This document shows positions 9,084 through 17,882 of a DNA stretch of 64,000 nucleotides, in pieces. The DNA is from Hymenobacter amundsenii. GTDB taxonomy: Bacteria; Bacteroidota; Bacteroidia; Cytophagales; Hymenobacteraceae. How positions within the stretch are numbered: position 1 is the stretch's first letter; each line of letters begins with the position of its first letter. The position numbers and the translations under genes were made by a program. Location: contig NZ_NIRR01000020.1 in NCBI RefSeq assembly GCF_002204745.1, forward strand, positions 1 to 64,000. The letters run 5' to 3'. The notes beneath the pieces are model-generated. The model was not told where the DNA came from. It saw only the letters and a list, made by a program, of their open reading frames with translations, and made no database searches.

Positions 9084-10073
9084 ATGAAACAAGTAGCGCC
9101 CGGCGTTCATCAGCTTTCCATTCAGCGCTTTGTGAATGTATATTTTATTGAAACCGGCACGCCCGGCGAGTGGGTGCTGGTTGATACCGGCTTGCCCGGC
9201 TCGGAGCAGGCCATTGTGGCGGCGGCCGACAAAATTTTCTACCCTGGCACCCACCCCGAAGCCATTATCCTCACCCACGGCCACATGGACCATGCTGGTT
9301 CGGCCCAGGCCCTGGCGGAGCACTGGCACGTACCGGTGTTGGCGCACGAGTTAGAACTGCCCTTTCTCACGGCCCGGGCTGTGTACCCGCCCGCCGACCC
9401 TACCGTGGCTGGGGGCGGCTCGCTGGCCTTCGTGTCGCGGTTTTTCCCGCCCCAGTCGTTTCAGCTCTCCGACCATGTGCAGCAACTGCCGGCCAACGAC
9501 CTCGACCCACCCTTCCTGCCCGATTGGCACTGGTACCACGTACCGGGCCACGCGCCGGGCCAGATAGCGCTGTTCCGCGAAAAAGACCGCACCCTGCTTG
9601 GGGCCGATGCCTTTGCCACCTGCGACCACGAATCGGTACCCTCGGTGCTGCTCCAGCTGCCCGGCATCAGCATTGCCGGCGCCCCCTTCAACTACAACTG
9701 GCAGCAGGTAGGCGAGTCCATCCGCACGCTGGCCGACTTACGGCCCGAGCACATCGGTTGCGGACACGGCCCGGCCATGAGTGGCCCCACCGCCACCGAA
9801 GGCCTGCGTAAGCTAGCCGACGAATTCGCGGTGCCCGCCCACGGCCGCTACACCCGCGAGCCCGCCCGCCTCGATTCCAAGGGAGTAGCCTACTTGCCCC
9901 CCGCCCCCGCCGACCCCATTCGGACCAAATTCGCGGTGGCCGCCGCCAGCCTGGCAGCTCTGGCAGGGGCGGCCGTGCTGGTAAAAAAGTACCAGCAGAA
10001 AAAGCAGAACGAATACCCGCGCCCGCAGGCCGGCGAGCCCAAACGCTTCCGCACCGAAGAAGTCGCGCGCTAA
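9084..10073 (+). CDS. MBL-fold metallo-hydrolase with C-terminal hydrophobic tail
   Basis: Zinc-dependent metallo-beta-lactamase-fold hydrolase, 329 residues. The metal-binding motif HGHMDH is at 65-70, a VPGHAPGQIALF segment carries the next ligand histidine, and LLGADAF supplies the bridging aspartate. After the domain comes a hydrophobic stretch (AVAAASLAALAGAAVLV, near residue 290) followed by KKYQQKK and a charged tail, which looks like a C-terminal membrane anchor with the enzyme outside or inside. The family covers glyoxalase II-like, lactonase and quorum-quenching enzymes; the substrate is not evident. It stands alone upstream of the channel gene. Confidence 0.85.
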   Translation: MKQVAPGVHQLSIQRFVNVYFIETGTPGEWVLVDTGLPGSEQAIVAAADKIFYPGTHPEAIILTHGHMDHAGSAQALAEHWHVPVLAHELELPFLTARAVYPPADPTVAGGGSLAFVSRFFPPQSFQLSDHVQQLPANDLDPPFLPDWHWYHVPGHAPGQIALFREKDRTLLGADAFATCDHESVPSVLLQLPGISIAGAPFNYNWQQVGESIRTLADLRPEHIGCGHGPAMSGPTATEGLRKLADEFAVPAHGRYTREPARLDSKGVAYLPPAPADPIRTKFAVAAASLAALAGAAVLVKKYQQKKQNEYPRPQAGEPKRFRTEEVAR

Positions 10074-10238
10074 GCACCCAGTAGTGGCTGGCTAACCGGC
10101 CAAGACAACAAATCATTTCCCGTAAGTCGCTGTTTACACTTTCGTATTCAGCGGCTTGCGGGATTTTTGCGCCCGGATGCCTTTTTTCTTTTTCGTTGGC
10201 CTTCGCCGTTTATTGGCCGAACGCGTTTAAGCCCCTCT

Positions 10239-11087
10239 ATGCAGCAAGAAGTAGACGAGAAGACCAAGCAGCAGGATATCCAGAAGGATCGGGCTGAGCA
10301 GCGGGAAGCCAACGAGCGGAAGGCGCCAAGTGGCAAAGTACTTTACCGCACCACCTTGCAGGAAGGCGAGTCGGAGCTCAAGCGCTCCACGGCCGCCCTG
10401 TTCTGGTCGGGGCTGGCGGCGGGCCTTTCCATGGGCTTCTCGATGATTGCCGAAGGACTGCTCAACCACTACCTCCCCGACGCGCCCTGGCGGCCGTTGG
10501 TGTCCACTTTCGGCTACAGCATGGGCTTCCTGATCGTGATTCTGGCGCGTCAGCAGCTTTTCACCGAAAACACGCTGACTCCCATTCTGCCTCTGTTGGC
10601 TAAAAAGGACCTGACCACACTGCTCAATGTGTTCCGGCTCTGGGGTGTGGTCCTCGGCTCCAACCTCATCGGGGCCTTGGCGCTGGCGCTAGTGGCCATG
10701 CACAGCTCCGCTTTCGACGATTCGGTCAAGGCCGAGTTCGTGAAGCTGGGCGAGCATGCCATGCAGTACGATTTTGGAACCACCCTGCTGCGCGGCATTT
10801 TCGCGGGCTGGGTAATTGCCCTCATGGTGTGGCTGCTGCCCTTCGCTGAGTCGGCCCGGGTGTGGGTCATCATCCTGATGACTTATCTGGTGGGCATTGC
10901 CCATTTCAGCCACATTATTGCCGGCTCGATTGAAGTATTCAGCGTGGCGGCCGTGGGGCAGGCTAGCTGGGGGGCGGTATTCGGCGGCTTCGTGGTGCCG
11001 GCCCTGCTGGGCAACATCCTGGGGGGCGTTACGCTGGTAGCCGTGCTCAACCACGCCCAGGTAGTGGCCGGCGACGATTCATTGTAG
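10239..11087 (+). CDS. formate/nitrite transporter family protein
   Basis: Inner-membrane channel of the FNT family (formate, nitrite or hydrosulfide), 282 residues. A charged N-terminal segment rich in K, E and Q precedes six hydrophobic helices. FNT-like features are the first helix WSGLAAGLSMGFS, FTENTLTPILPLL before helix three, and IAHFSHIIAGSIEVF, where the central histidine occupies a pore region. The sequence fits the YrhG-like branch rather than FocA proper. A longer frame opens at 10167 but the ATG at 10239 is chosen because the extra residues look random. It is preceded by the MBL gene and followed by a convergent gene. Confidence 0.83.
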   Translation: MQQEVDEKTKQQDIQKDRAEQREANERKAPSGKVLYRTTLQEGESELKRSTAALFWSGLAAGLSMGFSMIAEGLLNHYLPDAPWRPLVSTFGYSMGFLIVILARQQLFTENTLTPILPLLAKKDLTTLLNVFRLWGVVLGSNLIGALALALVAMHSSAFDDSVKAEFVKLGEHAMQYDFGTTLLRGIFAGWVIALMVWLLPFAESARVWVIILMTYLVGIAHFSHIIAGSIEVFSVAAVGQASWGAVFGGFVVPALLGNILGGVTLVAVLNHAQVVAGDDSL

Positions 11088-11106
11088 CCTATTTCCTGCC
11101 CCCACC

Positions 11107-12000
11107 CTACTCCTCCGCGTCGATTGTGTCGGCGGGAAGTTGGGGCGGGTGATCCTGCACGACGCGCACGTTGCCGTTTACGGTACTCACTTTCAGCTGA
11201 ACGCCGCCCTTGCCCAGGGTGGCCGCTAGGCTATGCGGCAGCACGCTCAGGCGCTTGGTGTTTAGCTCTGCACTGACCCGGCCGCGGGTGGTACGGGCCA
11301 GTAGCGTGGCAGCGTAGGCGGGCGGCAGTTGCCAAATCACGTTTCCGTTCACGGTGCTTATATCGAGGGCTGGCCCCATCCAGGTGTCGCCGGTTAGGGT
11401 CAGGGTCAGCTCGCCGTTGGTGGTGCGGCCGCGCACATCGCCGCTTACGCCGCTCAGGCGCACGTTGCCGGTGGTGTTCTCGAAACGGAGGACGCCTTGT
11501 ATGTTTTCCATGGTCAGGCTGCCGGCAATGGCTTTTAGTATCAGGTCGGTAGCGGCGGGCACCAGCACTTCGTAGCTCACGGCCCAGCCGTCGAGCGAGC
11601 CGTTGGCCAGCTCGGCCCGCAACGTATTGTTGGCGGTACCCACGCGCACGGCAGCGGCCAGGGCGCGGGCCGTTTCGGCCGTGGCGGCCCGACCCGTTAT
11701 GCGGGCCCGTACGCGAACATCGGACCCGGCCCAGGCCCGCACATTAATGCCGCCATCGGCGCGCGCGTCCACGGTCAGGGCCGTACCGGTGGGCGGGGCA
11801 GGCAGCTTCAGCTGCCGCGTTTCACAGTAGATTTTCTGGAGCGGACTCGCCGGTAATTCTGTAGCGCAGCTAAGCGTGAATGCGGGGGCCGGACTAGCAG
11901 GAACGGCCATGTTCTTAGCCACCGGATTGTTAGCAGGCGTTTTCTGAGCCAGTACGGAACCGGCGGTCAGCAGCAACAGAGCGAGCAAATGAATTTTCAT
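11107..12000 (-). CDS. DUF4097-type exported beta-repeat protein
   Basis: Exported protein of 297 residues with a clear signal peptide (MKIHLLALLLLTAGSVLAQ). The mature part contains repeated short beta strands of the type GNVRLSGVSGDVRGRTTNGELTLTL and STVNGNVIW, the DUF4097/adhesin-like putative beta-helix pattern found throughout the Bacteroidota. Function is unknown for the family; in other genomes it often accompanies anti-sigma or transmembrane sensor genes, but none is adjacent here. A frame extends upstream to 12057; the ATG at 12000 opens the signal peptide directly. Confidence 0.8.
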   Translation of the reverse strand: MKIHLLALLLLTAGSVLAQKTPANNPVAKNMAVPASPAPAFTLSCATELPASPLQKIYCETRQLKLPAPPTGTALTVDARADGGINVRAWAGSDVRVRARITGRAATAETARALAAAVRVGTANNTLRAELANGSLDGWAVSYEVLVPAATDLILKAIAGSLTMENIQGVLRFENTTGNVRLSGVSGDVRGRTTNGELTLTLTGDTWMGPALDISTVNGNVIWQLPPAYAATLLARTTRGRVSAELNTKRLSVLPHSLAATLGKGGVQLKVSTVNGNVRVVQDHPPQLPADTIDAEE

Positions 12001-12057
12001 GGCAGCAGGCGGCATGGAGCCTAGGGAAGGGAGTGGGAAGGTTGGGCAGCAGCACAA

Positions 12058-12543
12058 CGTCCCTAATATAAGCCTTAGCGAAGGTTTTGTGTGCCTGCCT
12101 CAGCACGGCCTGGATGGCGCCAGGGACAAAATAGCCCCGAACCAGCCAACTTCGAGTACAGCCTTAAGATAATAGCGGCGGCCATTAAATGTGCGCTGTT
12201 TCGAACGGCTGCATGGTTGGAGTAACCACCTTTAAAAATACTTCCGTATTTGCAGCACTAAGAGGAAGCCTTGGTACAGCGGGGTCCGCTTGCCTTATCG
12301 CCAACACTGCCTTTAGGCGCTTGCTGAGCAGCTGCGCTTTTTCAGATGCGGCTAGGCTGGTTCATGAGTGGAGCAGATAGGTTCAAGTTGCTGTGAACCC
12401 GCTAACACAACTTCCGTAGGCTAGAACAGGCATCTTAAAAATTTCTATTTTTACCACTGTTCAGCTTGAAAATAGATTAGCACAACCTTAACCAGCGCTC
12501 AGGCATTCAAATAAACGCCTGATCCTGTTCGCCCTATCCTTAT
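12058..12543. other. intergenic stretch without supported gene
   Basis: About 490 bases, more AT-rich than the surroundings. A 63-codon frame at 12189-12380 has no recognisable features and mixed codon use, so it is not called. TATTTTTA near 12446 could be a weak -7 element for the gene at 12544. Confidence 0.5.
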
Positions 12544-12957
12544 ATGCCTGTTCTCGAAAAAATACTACTTGACATAGAACCGCTAGTTGTTAGTTATGCA
12601 GCCCCGGAAGCGCTGTTGCGGGTGCGGTGGCTAGGATACCACGACGCAGACTCGGCTAAGAGAGACTGTCAGCTTTTACTCAATTATCTGCCCGATGCTC
12701 CTTGTCGGCGCATGATCAACGACAGCAGCGAAGTGTACGGCGAGTGGTGGGAAGCCGCCGAATGGATTGGCCGGGAGTTTGCGCCGCAGCTCGCGGCCCG
12801 GGGCGTGCGGTACGTCGCCTGGATTCAGTCCATGGATTGGCCTTCGCGCCACGCTATTGCCTCCGCCCTCCCCCACATTCAGGGCGTAGAGCTCCGGGCA
12901 TTCGATTTTGATGAGCAGCTGGCCGCCCACGCCTGGCTGCTGAGCTGCCCCGTTTGA
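12544..12957 (+). CDS. SEC14/STAS-like hypothetical protein
   Basis: Cytoplasmic protein of 137 residues in the same general family as the one at 5834: an N-terminal beta strand with RVRWLG, a central CRRMINDSSEVYGEWWEAAEW segment where the family usually has DxRG/LPxL, and a C-terminal VELRAFDFDEQLAAHAWL. The aromatic motif and final AxxWL helix are shared with the protein at 5834, though overall identity looks low. There are no catalytic signatures. Its stop overlaps the open frame of the following gene, but that gene's likely ATG is about 40 bases further on. Confidence 0.65.
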   Translation: MPVLEKILLDIEPLVVSYAAPEALLRVRWLGYHDADSAKRDCQLLLNYLPDAPCRRMINDSSEVYGEWWEAAEWIGREFAPQLAARGVRYVAWIQSMDWPSRHAIASALPHIQGVELRAFDFDEQLAAHAWLLSCPV

Positions 12958-12995
12958 CCGAGGCCACGTTTGGGCCCGGCCGCTTATCTTTCGGC

Positions 12996-13430
12996 ATGAA
13001 TTTACGTTTTTATTTGCTGCTACTACTGTGCGTGGGGCTGTTGGCTGAGGCGCCCCCCGCTCGTGCCCAGCAAGCGGCCCCGCCCGCCACCTTTTTCGGC
13101 ACTTATACTTACCGTTCCTATGCCATCCTCGACCAGGAGAGCGGCCCCGAGCTGCTGCCAGCCCAGGGCGTGGGCGGCACGCTTACGCTGCGCGCCAACG
13201 GCACCTACCAAAAACGCCTGACGCTGGCGGCCAATGGGGGTACCATGCGCTTCGATCAGGATGGGCGCTTCACGTTTACGCCCGGCCACATCAGCTTCAT
13301 GTACCCCGACAAAAACGGCCGTTCCCGTACCGACGAGGGCACTTTCCGGTTGGTTAAGAATTCGCTTACGATTACGCTGGCGGGCTATCCGGCCGGCAAC
13401 CAGAGCATCTATATTTTGCGGCGTCTGTAG
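12996..13430 (+). CDS. exported lipocalin-like hypothetical protein
   Basis: Small secreted protein of 144 residues with a signal peptide (MNLRFYLLLLLCVGLLAEAPPARAQ). The mature part is rich in beta strands and contains GTLTLRANGTYQKRLT, FDQDGRFTFTPGHI and DEGTFRLVKNSLTITL, which is the pattern of lipocalin-like/DUF4923-type domains in Bacteroidota. No enzymatic motif. The ATG at 12996 is preferred to the frame opening at 12954 because it starts the signal peptide. A TATCTTTC element lies only a few bases upstream, so the transcript may begin almost at the start codon. Confidence 0.7.
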   Translation: MNLRFYLLLLLCVGLLAEAPPARAQQAAPPATFFGTYTYRSYAILDQESGPELLPAQGVGGTLTLRANGTYQKRLTLAANGGTMRFDQDGRFTFTPGHISFMYPDKNGRSRTDEGTFRLVKNSLTITLAGYPAGNQSIYILRRL

Positions 13431-13495
13431 GGCAGCGCCCCAACGTGCTACCCTGCGGTGGCACTGCTTTATCTCCTCCTAACCAGTTCCTGCCG

Positions 13496-14362
13496 ATGGC
13501 CCCTGCTATTCTTAAATCCATAGTGATTACCGGCGTATCGAGTGGGGTGGGGCTGGCGGCGGCGCGGGCTTTTCTGGCCCGGGGCTACCGGGTGTTCGGC
13601 AGCGTCCGCCGCGAGGCCGATGCGGCGCGCCTTCGAGCGGAATTGGGCCAGCATTTCACGCCTCTACTTTTCGACGTGACGGATGCCGACGCCATTGCTG
13701 CCGCTGCCGCCGAGGTAGCCCACGCCCTGGGCCCCGAGCCGCTCACGGGACTGCTCAACAACGCCGGCGTGGCCTTTGGCGGGCCGCTGCAATACCAGCC
13801 CATCGAGATAATCCGGCAGCAGTTTGAGGTGAACGTACTGGGGCTGCTGCAGGTGACGCAGGCATTTCTGCCACTGCTCGGGGCGCGGTCGGGCTTTACG
13901 GGGCAGCCGGGCCGGGTGTTGAACATGGGCTCGGTGAGCGGGCAGGTGGCGGCCCCGTTTTTGGGGGCCTACGTGGGCACCAAGCACGCGCTGGAGGGCC
14001 TCACGGCTACGCTGCGCCGCGAATTGCGGCTGTTCGGGGTGCCGGTAGTACTGATCGGGCTTGGCGTCACGCAAACCCCCATCTGGGACAAGGGCATCGA
14101 CCTGGAGCCGTATGCCCAAACGCCCTACCACGGCCCGGCCCAGCGGTTTCTGGGCTTTATCAACAAAACCCGCACCCAGGGCCTGACGCCCGAGTACGTG
14201 GCCGACCGGCTGGTGCAGATACTGGAAACGCCCCGCCCTAAAATCCGCTACACCATTGCCGCCGATGTGTTCCGGGCCTATATCGTGCCCCGCCTGCTAC
14301 CCGCCCGCGCCCTCGACTGGCTGCTGGCCCGCGGCATTGGGCTGAAGCCGGGGCCTCGGTGA
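13496..14362 (+). CDS. SDR-family oxidoreductase
   Basis: Classical short-chain dehydrogenase/reductase of 288 residues, NAD(P)H-dependent. Cofactor motif TGVSSGVG at 12-19, NNAG near residue 89, and the catalytic Ser in NMGSVSGQVA with Tyr and Lys in AYVGTKHALEG. An extended C-terminus is similar to 11-beta-hydroxysteroid-dehydrogenase-like SDRs; true substrate unknown. A frame opens upstream at 13445 but the ATG at 13496 is just before the Rossmann fold. The TGA stop is also the first bases of a GAAT tandem repeat. Confidence 0.87.
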   Translation: MAPAILKSIVITGVSSGVGLAAARAFLARGYRVFGSVRREADAARLRAELGQHFTPLLFDVTDADAIAAAAAEVAHALGPEPLTGLLNNAGVAFGGPLQYQPIEIIRQQFEVNVLGLLQVTQAFLPLLGARSGFTGQPGRVLNMGSVSGQVAAPFLGAYVGTKHALEGLTATLRRELRLFGVPVVLIGLGVTQTPIWDKGIDLEPYAQTPYHGPAQRFLGFINKTRTQGLTPEYVADRLVQILETPRPKIRYTIAADVFRAYIVPRLLPARALDWLLARGIGLKPGPR

Positions 14363-14540
14363 ATGAATGAATGAATGAATGAATGAATGAGTAACCCGGT
14401 GAATGAGAACGTTAAGCACTCATTCACCGAGTCACTTACGCAACGCTTCCCTACGTCGCCGGGCTTTCTGCTAACTTGCGCCACGTTTCGCCTCCGGGCC
14501 GAAACAACTCACATATTCACTTACTCACTCATTCACCAAT
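14360..14540. repeat. GAAT tandem repeat and CATTCACC-type repeat region
   Basis: Starts with about seven and a half copies of GAAT (14361-14390) beginning within the SDR stop codon, followed by GTGAATGAG and its complement CTCATTCACC in several copies. The last copy ends a few bases before the yebC start at 14543. Shares its unit with 2440-2572. Tandem-copy number of the tetranucleotide is likely to vary between strains. Confidence 0.8.
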
Positions 14541-14542
14541 AG

Positions 14543-15277
14543 ATGGGACGCGCGTTTGAATTCCGGAAAGGCCGCAAAATGAAGCGCTGGGACCGGATGT
14601 CGAAAGACTTTACCCGGATTGGCCGCGAAATCGTGATGGCCGTGAAAGAGGCCGGCCCCAACCCCGATACCAACTCGCGCCTACGCACGGCCATCCAGAA
14701 CGGCAAGGGCGTGAACATGCCCAAGGACCGGGTAGAGGCCGCCATTAAGCGGGCCTCCTCCCGCGAGGAAAAAGATTACCTGGAAGTGGTGTACGAGGGT
14801 TACGCACCCCACGGCGTGGCCGTGGTTATCGAAACCGCCACCGACAACCCCACCCGCACCGTGGCCAACGTGCGCATGTACTTCAACCGGGGCAACGGCG
14901 CCCTTGGTACCGCCGGCTCCTCCGACTATACCTTCACCCGCAAGGGCGTATTCAAGCTGGCCGCCGAAGGGCTGGACGTGGAAGAGCTGGAGCTGGAGCT
15001 GATTGACGCCGGGGCCGAGGACGTGTACGCCGACCAGGACGAGGACGAGCAGGGCAACGTCACGGAGTTCATTGTGGTCGAAACTGCCTTTACCGACTTC
15101 GGCCAGATGCAGAAGGCGCTGGAAGAAAAGGAGTTCAACGTAGTATCGGCCCAGCTCCAACGGGTGCCCAACACCACCGTCCACCTCGAAGGCGATGAGC
15201 TGGAAGAGGTGATGAACCTGATTGAGAAGTTCGAGGACGACGACGACGTGCAGGCTGTGTACCACACGCTCGGCTAA
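14543..15277 (+). CDS. YebC/PmpR-family regulator
   Basis: Cytoplasmic protein of 244 residues in the YebC/TACO1 family. Members bind DNA as transcriptional regulators or act with the ribosome to relieve stalling at proline stretches. The first 30 residues (MGRAFEFRKGRKMKRWDRMSK) are the family's basic N-terminus; the conserved AIKRASS and YEGYAPHGVAVVIETATDN follow. Three domains of normal length are present and the C-terminus is acidic. The start sits immediately after a repeat, so regulation may involve its leader. A hairpin follows 25 bases after the stop. Confidence 0.93.
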   Translation: MGRAFEFRKGRKMKRWDRMSKDFTRIGREIVMAVKEAGPNPDTNSRLRTAIQNGKGVNMPKDRVEAAIKRASSREEKDYLEVVYEGYAPHGVAVVIETATDNPTRTVANVRMYFNRGNGALGTAGSSDYTFTRKGVFKLAAEGLDVEELELELIDAGAEDVYADQDEDEQGNVTEFIVVETAFTDFGQMQKALEEKEFNVVSAQLQRVPNTTVHLEGDELEEVMNLIEKFEDDDDVQAVYHTLG

Positions 15278-15289
15278 CTCACTACATTA

Positions 15290-15769
15290 ATGCTTCCTAA
15301 TAATGGGCCGCTCAGTTTGGGCGGCCCATTGTCGTTAGGCAGCAAGAAACAGTATCTGCGCCGTTTCGCGGAGCCCTACGCGGCCTACTCGCTGCTGACG
15401 ACGGCCGCTGACTACAACCGCTTTTTGCAGGCCTTGCGCACTGGCCGGGGCCTGAAACCGGCCACCGCCCACCTGCTCACCACGGCCGCCAACGAGGCAC
15501 AGCGCTGCGGCAATCCTGTCTCCCCCACCGACCCGTTTATCGGTTGGGCTACCGGCGTGGGCCTGGCCACCACCATCGCTGGCCCCGCCTTCTGGCACTG
15601 GGGCGACAACGACGACTTCCAGGGCTTCTTCATGGTACTCCCCGGCCGCCAGGAAAGCCTGCTGTTCTTCACCAACAGCGCCCACGGCCTGGAACTCACC
15701 GACAATGTGCTACGCCTGTTCATCGGCCCCGGCGAGTACCGGGTAATGCAGTGGCTGGCAGAGGAGTAG
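15290..15769 (+). pseudogene. C-terminal remnant of a beta-lactamase-family serine hydrolase
   Basis: The open frame of 159 codons has its first 15 or so codons within the yebC hairpin. From about position 15335 it reads like the C-terminal third of a class C beta-lactamase-type serine hydrolase: AAYSLLTTAADYNRFLQAL, GWATGVGLATT and FWHWGDNDDFQGFFMVLPG, ending with FFTNSAHGLE. The catalytic SxxK and YxN motifs of the N-terminal two thirds (usually about 350 or more residues in total) are absent. It is therefore a leftover of a deletion, with no visible start of its own. A short product could be expressed but would be inactive. Confidence 0.72.
15302..15330 (+). terminator. hairpin after yebC
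   Basis: Ten-base perfect arms (AATGGGCCGC / GCGGCCCATT) with a nine-base loop, 24 bases after the yebC stop. The following TTGTCGTT is only weakly T-rich. Confidence 0.6.
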
Positions 15770-15791
15770 TTACTGGTTGTTGGTTGCCAGT

Positions 15792-15890
15792 AAGAACGTC
15801 ATGCTGAGCTTGTCGAAGCATCTCTACCGCTTCCTCTAAGTCATTCAACGAAGCGCTAGAGATGCTTGACAAGCTCAGCATGACGTTCTT
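15792..15890. repeat. R-family intergenic palindrome, copy 2
   Basis: Arms AAGAACGTCATGCTGAGCTT...GAAGCATCTCTACCGC and their complement, with a short loop. Here the middle of both arms reads GAGCTTGTC/GACAAGCTC instead of the usual GAGCGcAGTC, a matched change on the two sides. Flanked by AACTGACAAC/GTTGTTGG-type short repeats. Confidence 0.85.
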
Positions 15891-15952
15891 GTTGATTTCG
15901 GGTACTTTGTAAACAGCTTCGATAACTGACAACTGCTGCCTACATTGCTTTC

Positions 15953-17014
15953 ATGCTGAACAAACTACTCGCCGGAGCCCTGTTGGCCCTTACCGCAGCC
16001 TGCTCCACTGCTCCCACCACCCCGGCCGCCGATGCCGCCGCCCCGGCTCTCGCCACCTACTTCCCTGCTCCCGATACCGCTATGCTGGCCGATGGCGGGG
16101 TGAAAATGGTGCCTATCACGACGCCCAAGGGCACGTTCAACGTTTGGACCAAGCGGTTCGGCAGCAACCCACGCATTAAGCTGCTGCTGCTCAATGGCGG
16201 GCCGGGCGCGACGCACGAATATTTCGAGTGCATGGAGAGCTTTCTGCCCCGCGAAGGCATTGAATTCATTTACTACGACCAGCTCGGCTGCGGTAACTCC
16301 GACAGCCCCAAGGATACGGCCATGTGGAGCCTGCCGCGCTACGTGGAAGAGGTGGAACAGGTGCGCCAGGCGCTGAACCTGGACAGCAGCAATTTCTACC
16401 TGCTCGGCCACAGTTGGGGCGGCATCCTGGCCGCCGAGTATGCCCTCAAGTACCAGCAACACCTCAAGGGCCTCGTCATCAGCAACATGATGATGAGCAT
16501 TCCTGCCTACGGCAAGTACGCCAACGACGTGCTGGCGCCCCAGTTCAAGCCCGAAGTGCTGAAGGAAATCCGGGCAATTGAGGCGCGGAAGGATTACCAG
16601 AATCCGCGCTACATGGAGTTGCTGTTGCCAAACTTCTACACCCAGCACATTCTGCGCCGCCCTCTGGAGCAGTGGCCCGAGCCGGTGAACCGTTCCTTCG
16701 CCAAAATGAACCAGTCGCTCTACGTGACCATGCAGGGGCCCAGCGAGTTTGGCGTATCCGGCAAGCTGCTCAACTGGAACCGCGTGCCCGACCTGCCCAA
16801 GCTGGCCGTGCCCGTGCTCAGCATCGGCGGCAAGTACGACACCATGGACCCCGAGCACATGCGCATGGTGGCCGAAAAAGTCCAGCACGGCACGGCCCTC
16901 ATCTGCCCCAACGGCAGCCACATGAGCTTCTACGACGACCAGCAAACCTACATGCACGGCCTGATGACGTGGATGCAAGGCGTGGATAAGGGCGAAAAAG
17001 AGGTAAAATTGTAG
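15953..17014 (+). CDS. proline iminopeptidase-family lipoprotein
   Basis: Alpha/beta-hydrolase of 353 residues in the S33 (proline iminopeptidase) family, which releases N-terminal proline from peptides. A lipoprotein signal peptide ends LTAAC, with the lipidated cysteine at 17. Motifs: NGGPGATHEYF at 81-91 (the HGGPG of the family), YYDQLGCGNSD near 108, nucleophile elbow GHSWGG with serine 154, and a late GSHMSFYDD containing the histidine. The export signal suggests it acts in the periplasm or on the outer membrane. It is the first gene after the R2 palindrome. Substrate assignment is by family only. Confidence 0.88.
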   Translation: MLNKLLAGALLALTAACSTAPTTPAADAAAPALATYFPAPDTAMLADGGVKMVPITTPKGTFNVWTKRFGSNPRIKLLLLNGGPGATHEYFECMESFLPREGIEFIYYDQLGCGNSDSPKDTAMWSLPRYVEEVEQVRQALNLDSSNFYLLGHSWGGILAAEYALKYQQHLKGLVISNMMMSIPAYGKYANDVLAPQFKPEVLKEIRAIEARKDYQNPRYMELLLPNFYTQHILRRPLEQWPEPVNRSFAKMNQSLYVTMQGPSEFGVSGKLLNWNRVPDLPKLAVPVLSIGGKYDTMDPEHMRMVAEKVQHGTALICPNGSHMSFYDDQQTYMHGLMTWMQGVDKGEKEVKL

Positions 17015-17088
17015 GTCCAAATAACCCGATCAGCCGCCGGCCATGCTTGGCTGCTGGCGTGTCCTACGCATTTCCCCTTACCTAATCC

Positions 17089-17487
17089 ATGCCCCTTCCC
17101 GCTGCTTCCGCCACTGCCAACCCGCCACTTTACTCCCAGCGGAGCGTGCGTTTGTTCTCGTTGCTGTTCACGGCCATTGCCGGCGGGGTGTTCACGGCGC
17201 ACAACCTGCGGACCGTTGGCCAGCCCGATGCAGCTCGGAAGGCCCTTTGGGGCAGCGTGGCCGTGGTGGCCCTGATGGCCATTGTGCTGGCGTTGCTGCC
17301 CTATTCCCCCAACACCGGAGCCTACACCGTGGGCGTGGGCCTGGCCAGTGCCTACGGACTGAATGGCTACGCCGACCGTTTCATTGCCAACCCGCGCGAC
17401 TTCCCCACCAAAAGCATCTGGCGGCCGTTGGCTATCTGCCTGCTGGTGTTTGTGCCGATTGTGGCCCTGCTTATTTACGCCTTTTAA
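17089..17487 (+). CDS. small membrane protein, unknown
   Basis: 132 residues with about four hydrophobic helices: LFSLLFTAIAGGVF, AVVALMAIVLALL, YTVGVGLASAYGL and LAICLLVFVPIVALLIYAF. It resembles uncharacterised Bacteroidota membrane proteins in which helices surround a short soluble loop. No motif indicates a function. The ATG at 17089 is the first in frame with good hydrophobic content. A short same-strand gene follows 18 bases later, so the two may be co-transcribed. Confidence 0.7.
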   Translation: MPLPAASATANPPLYSQRSVRLFSLLFTAIAGGVFTAHNLRTVGQPDAARKALWGSVAVVALMAIVLALLPYSPNTGAYTVGVGLASAYGLNGYADRFIANPRDFPTKSIWRPLAICLLVFVPIVALLIYAF

Positions 17488-17505
17488 GCATCCTTTTTCT
17501 TCCCT

Positions 17506-17844
17506 ATGAGCTTCCCCTACCGCTCCCTATTTCTGTTTGAAGCCGATACGGCCACTATTTTTGAGATAAAGCGCCTCGACATTCAGAGCAAAAACCCCGC
17601 TCACTTATACTTTTGGCTGCATTTCGATAACGCCAGCGGCCAGCTCAGCCAGCTCGATTTTGAGGATATGAGCACGGAAGACGGCGAGCACCAGCGCGAA
17701 TTCAGCCAGGGCCAGCTGCGGTTCAATACCACCGATGGTACTTTTGCGCCCACCGATGGGAGCCTGCCGCTGACGCTGCGCACCATCACGCCGCCCACGC
17801 TGCCCGCCGAGCTGGAAACGGCGCTGTTCGCGTTTTTTGCCTGA
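17506..17844 (+). CDS. hypothetical protein
   Basis: Cytoplasmic protein of 112 residues with no recognised family. It begins with several beta-strand-like segments (SLFLFEADTATIFEIKRLDI) and has an acidic middle (SQLDFEDMSTEDGEHQ). Coding potential looks genuine: strong GC preference at third codon positions, and a start 18 bases after the previous gene, suggesting a two-gene unit with it. Confidence 0.6.
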   Translation: MSFPYRSLFLFEADTATIFEIKRLDIQSKNPAHLYFWLHFDNASGQLSQLDFEDMSTEDGEHQREFSQGQLRFNTTDGTFAPTDGSLPLTLRTITPPTLPAELETALFAFFA

Positions 17845-17882
17845 GTCCGGGTCTAGGCGCACGGCTGCCCGTTGGTTATCGT

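Noticed and set aside
12189-12380. 63-codon frame in an AT-rich gap
   Set aside because: No codon bias, no start context and no recognisable product.
15965-17020. Minus-strand frame over the iminopeptidase gene
   Set aside because: Same kind of antisense shadow; composition is typical of mirror codons.
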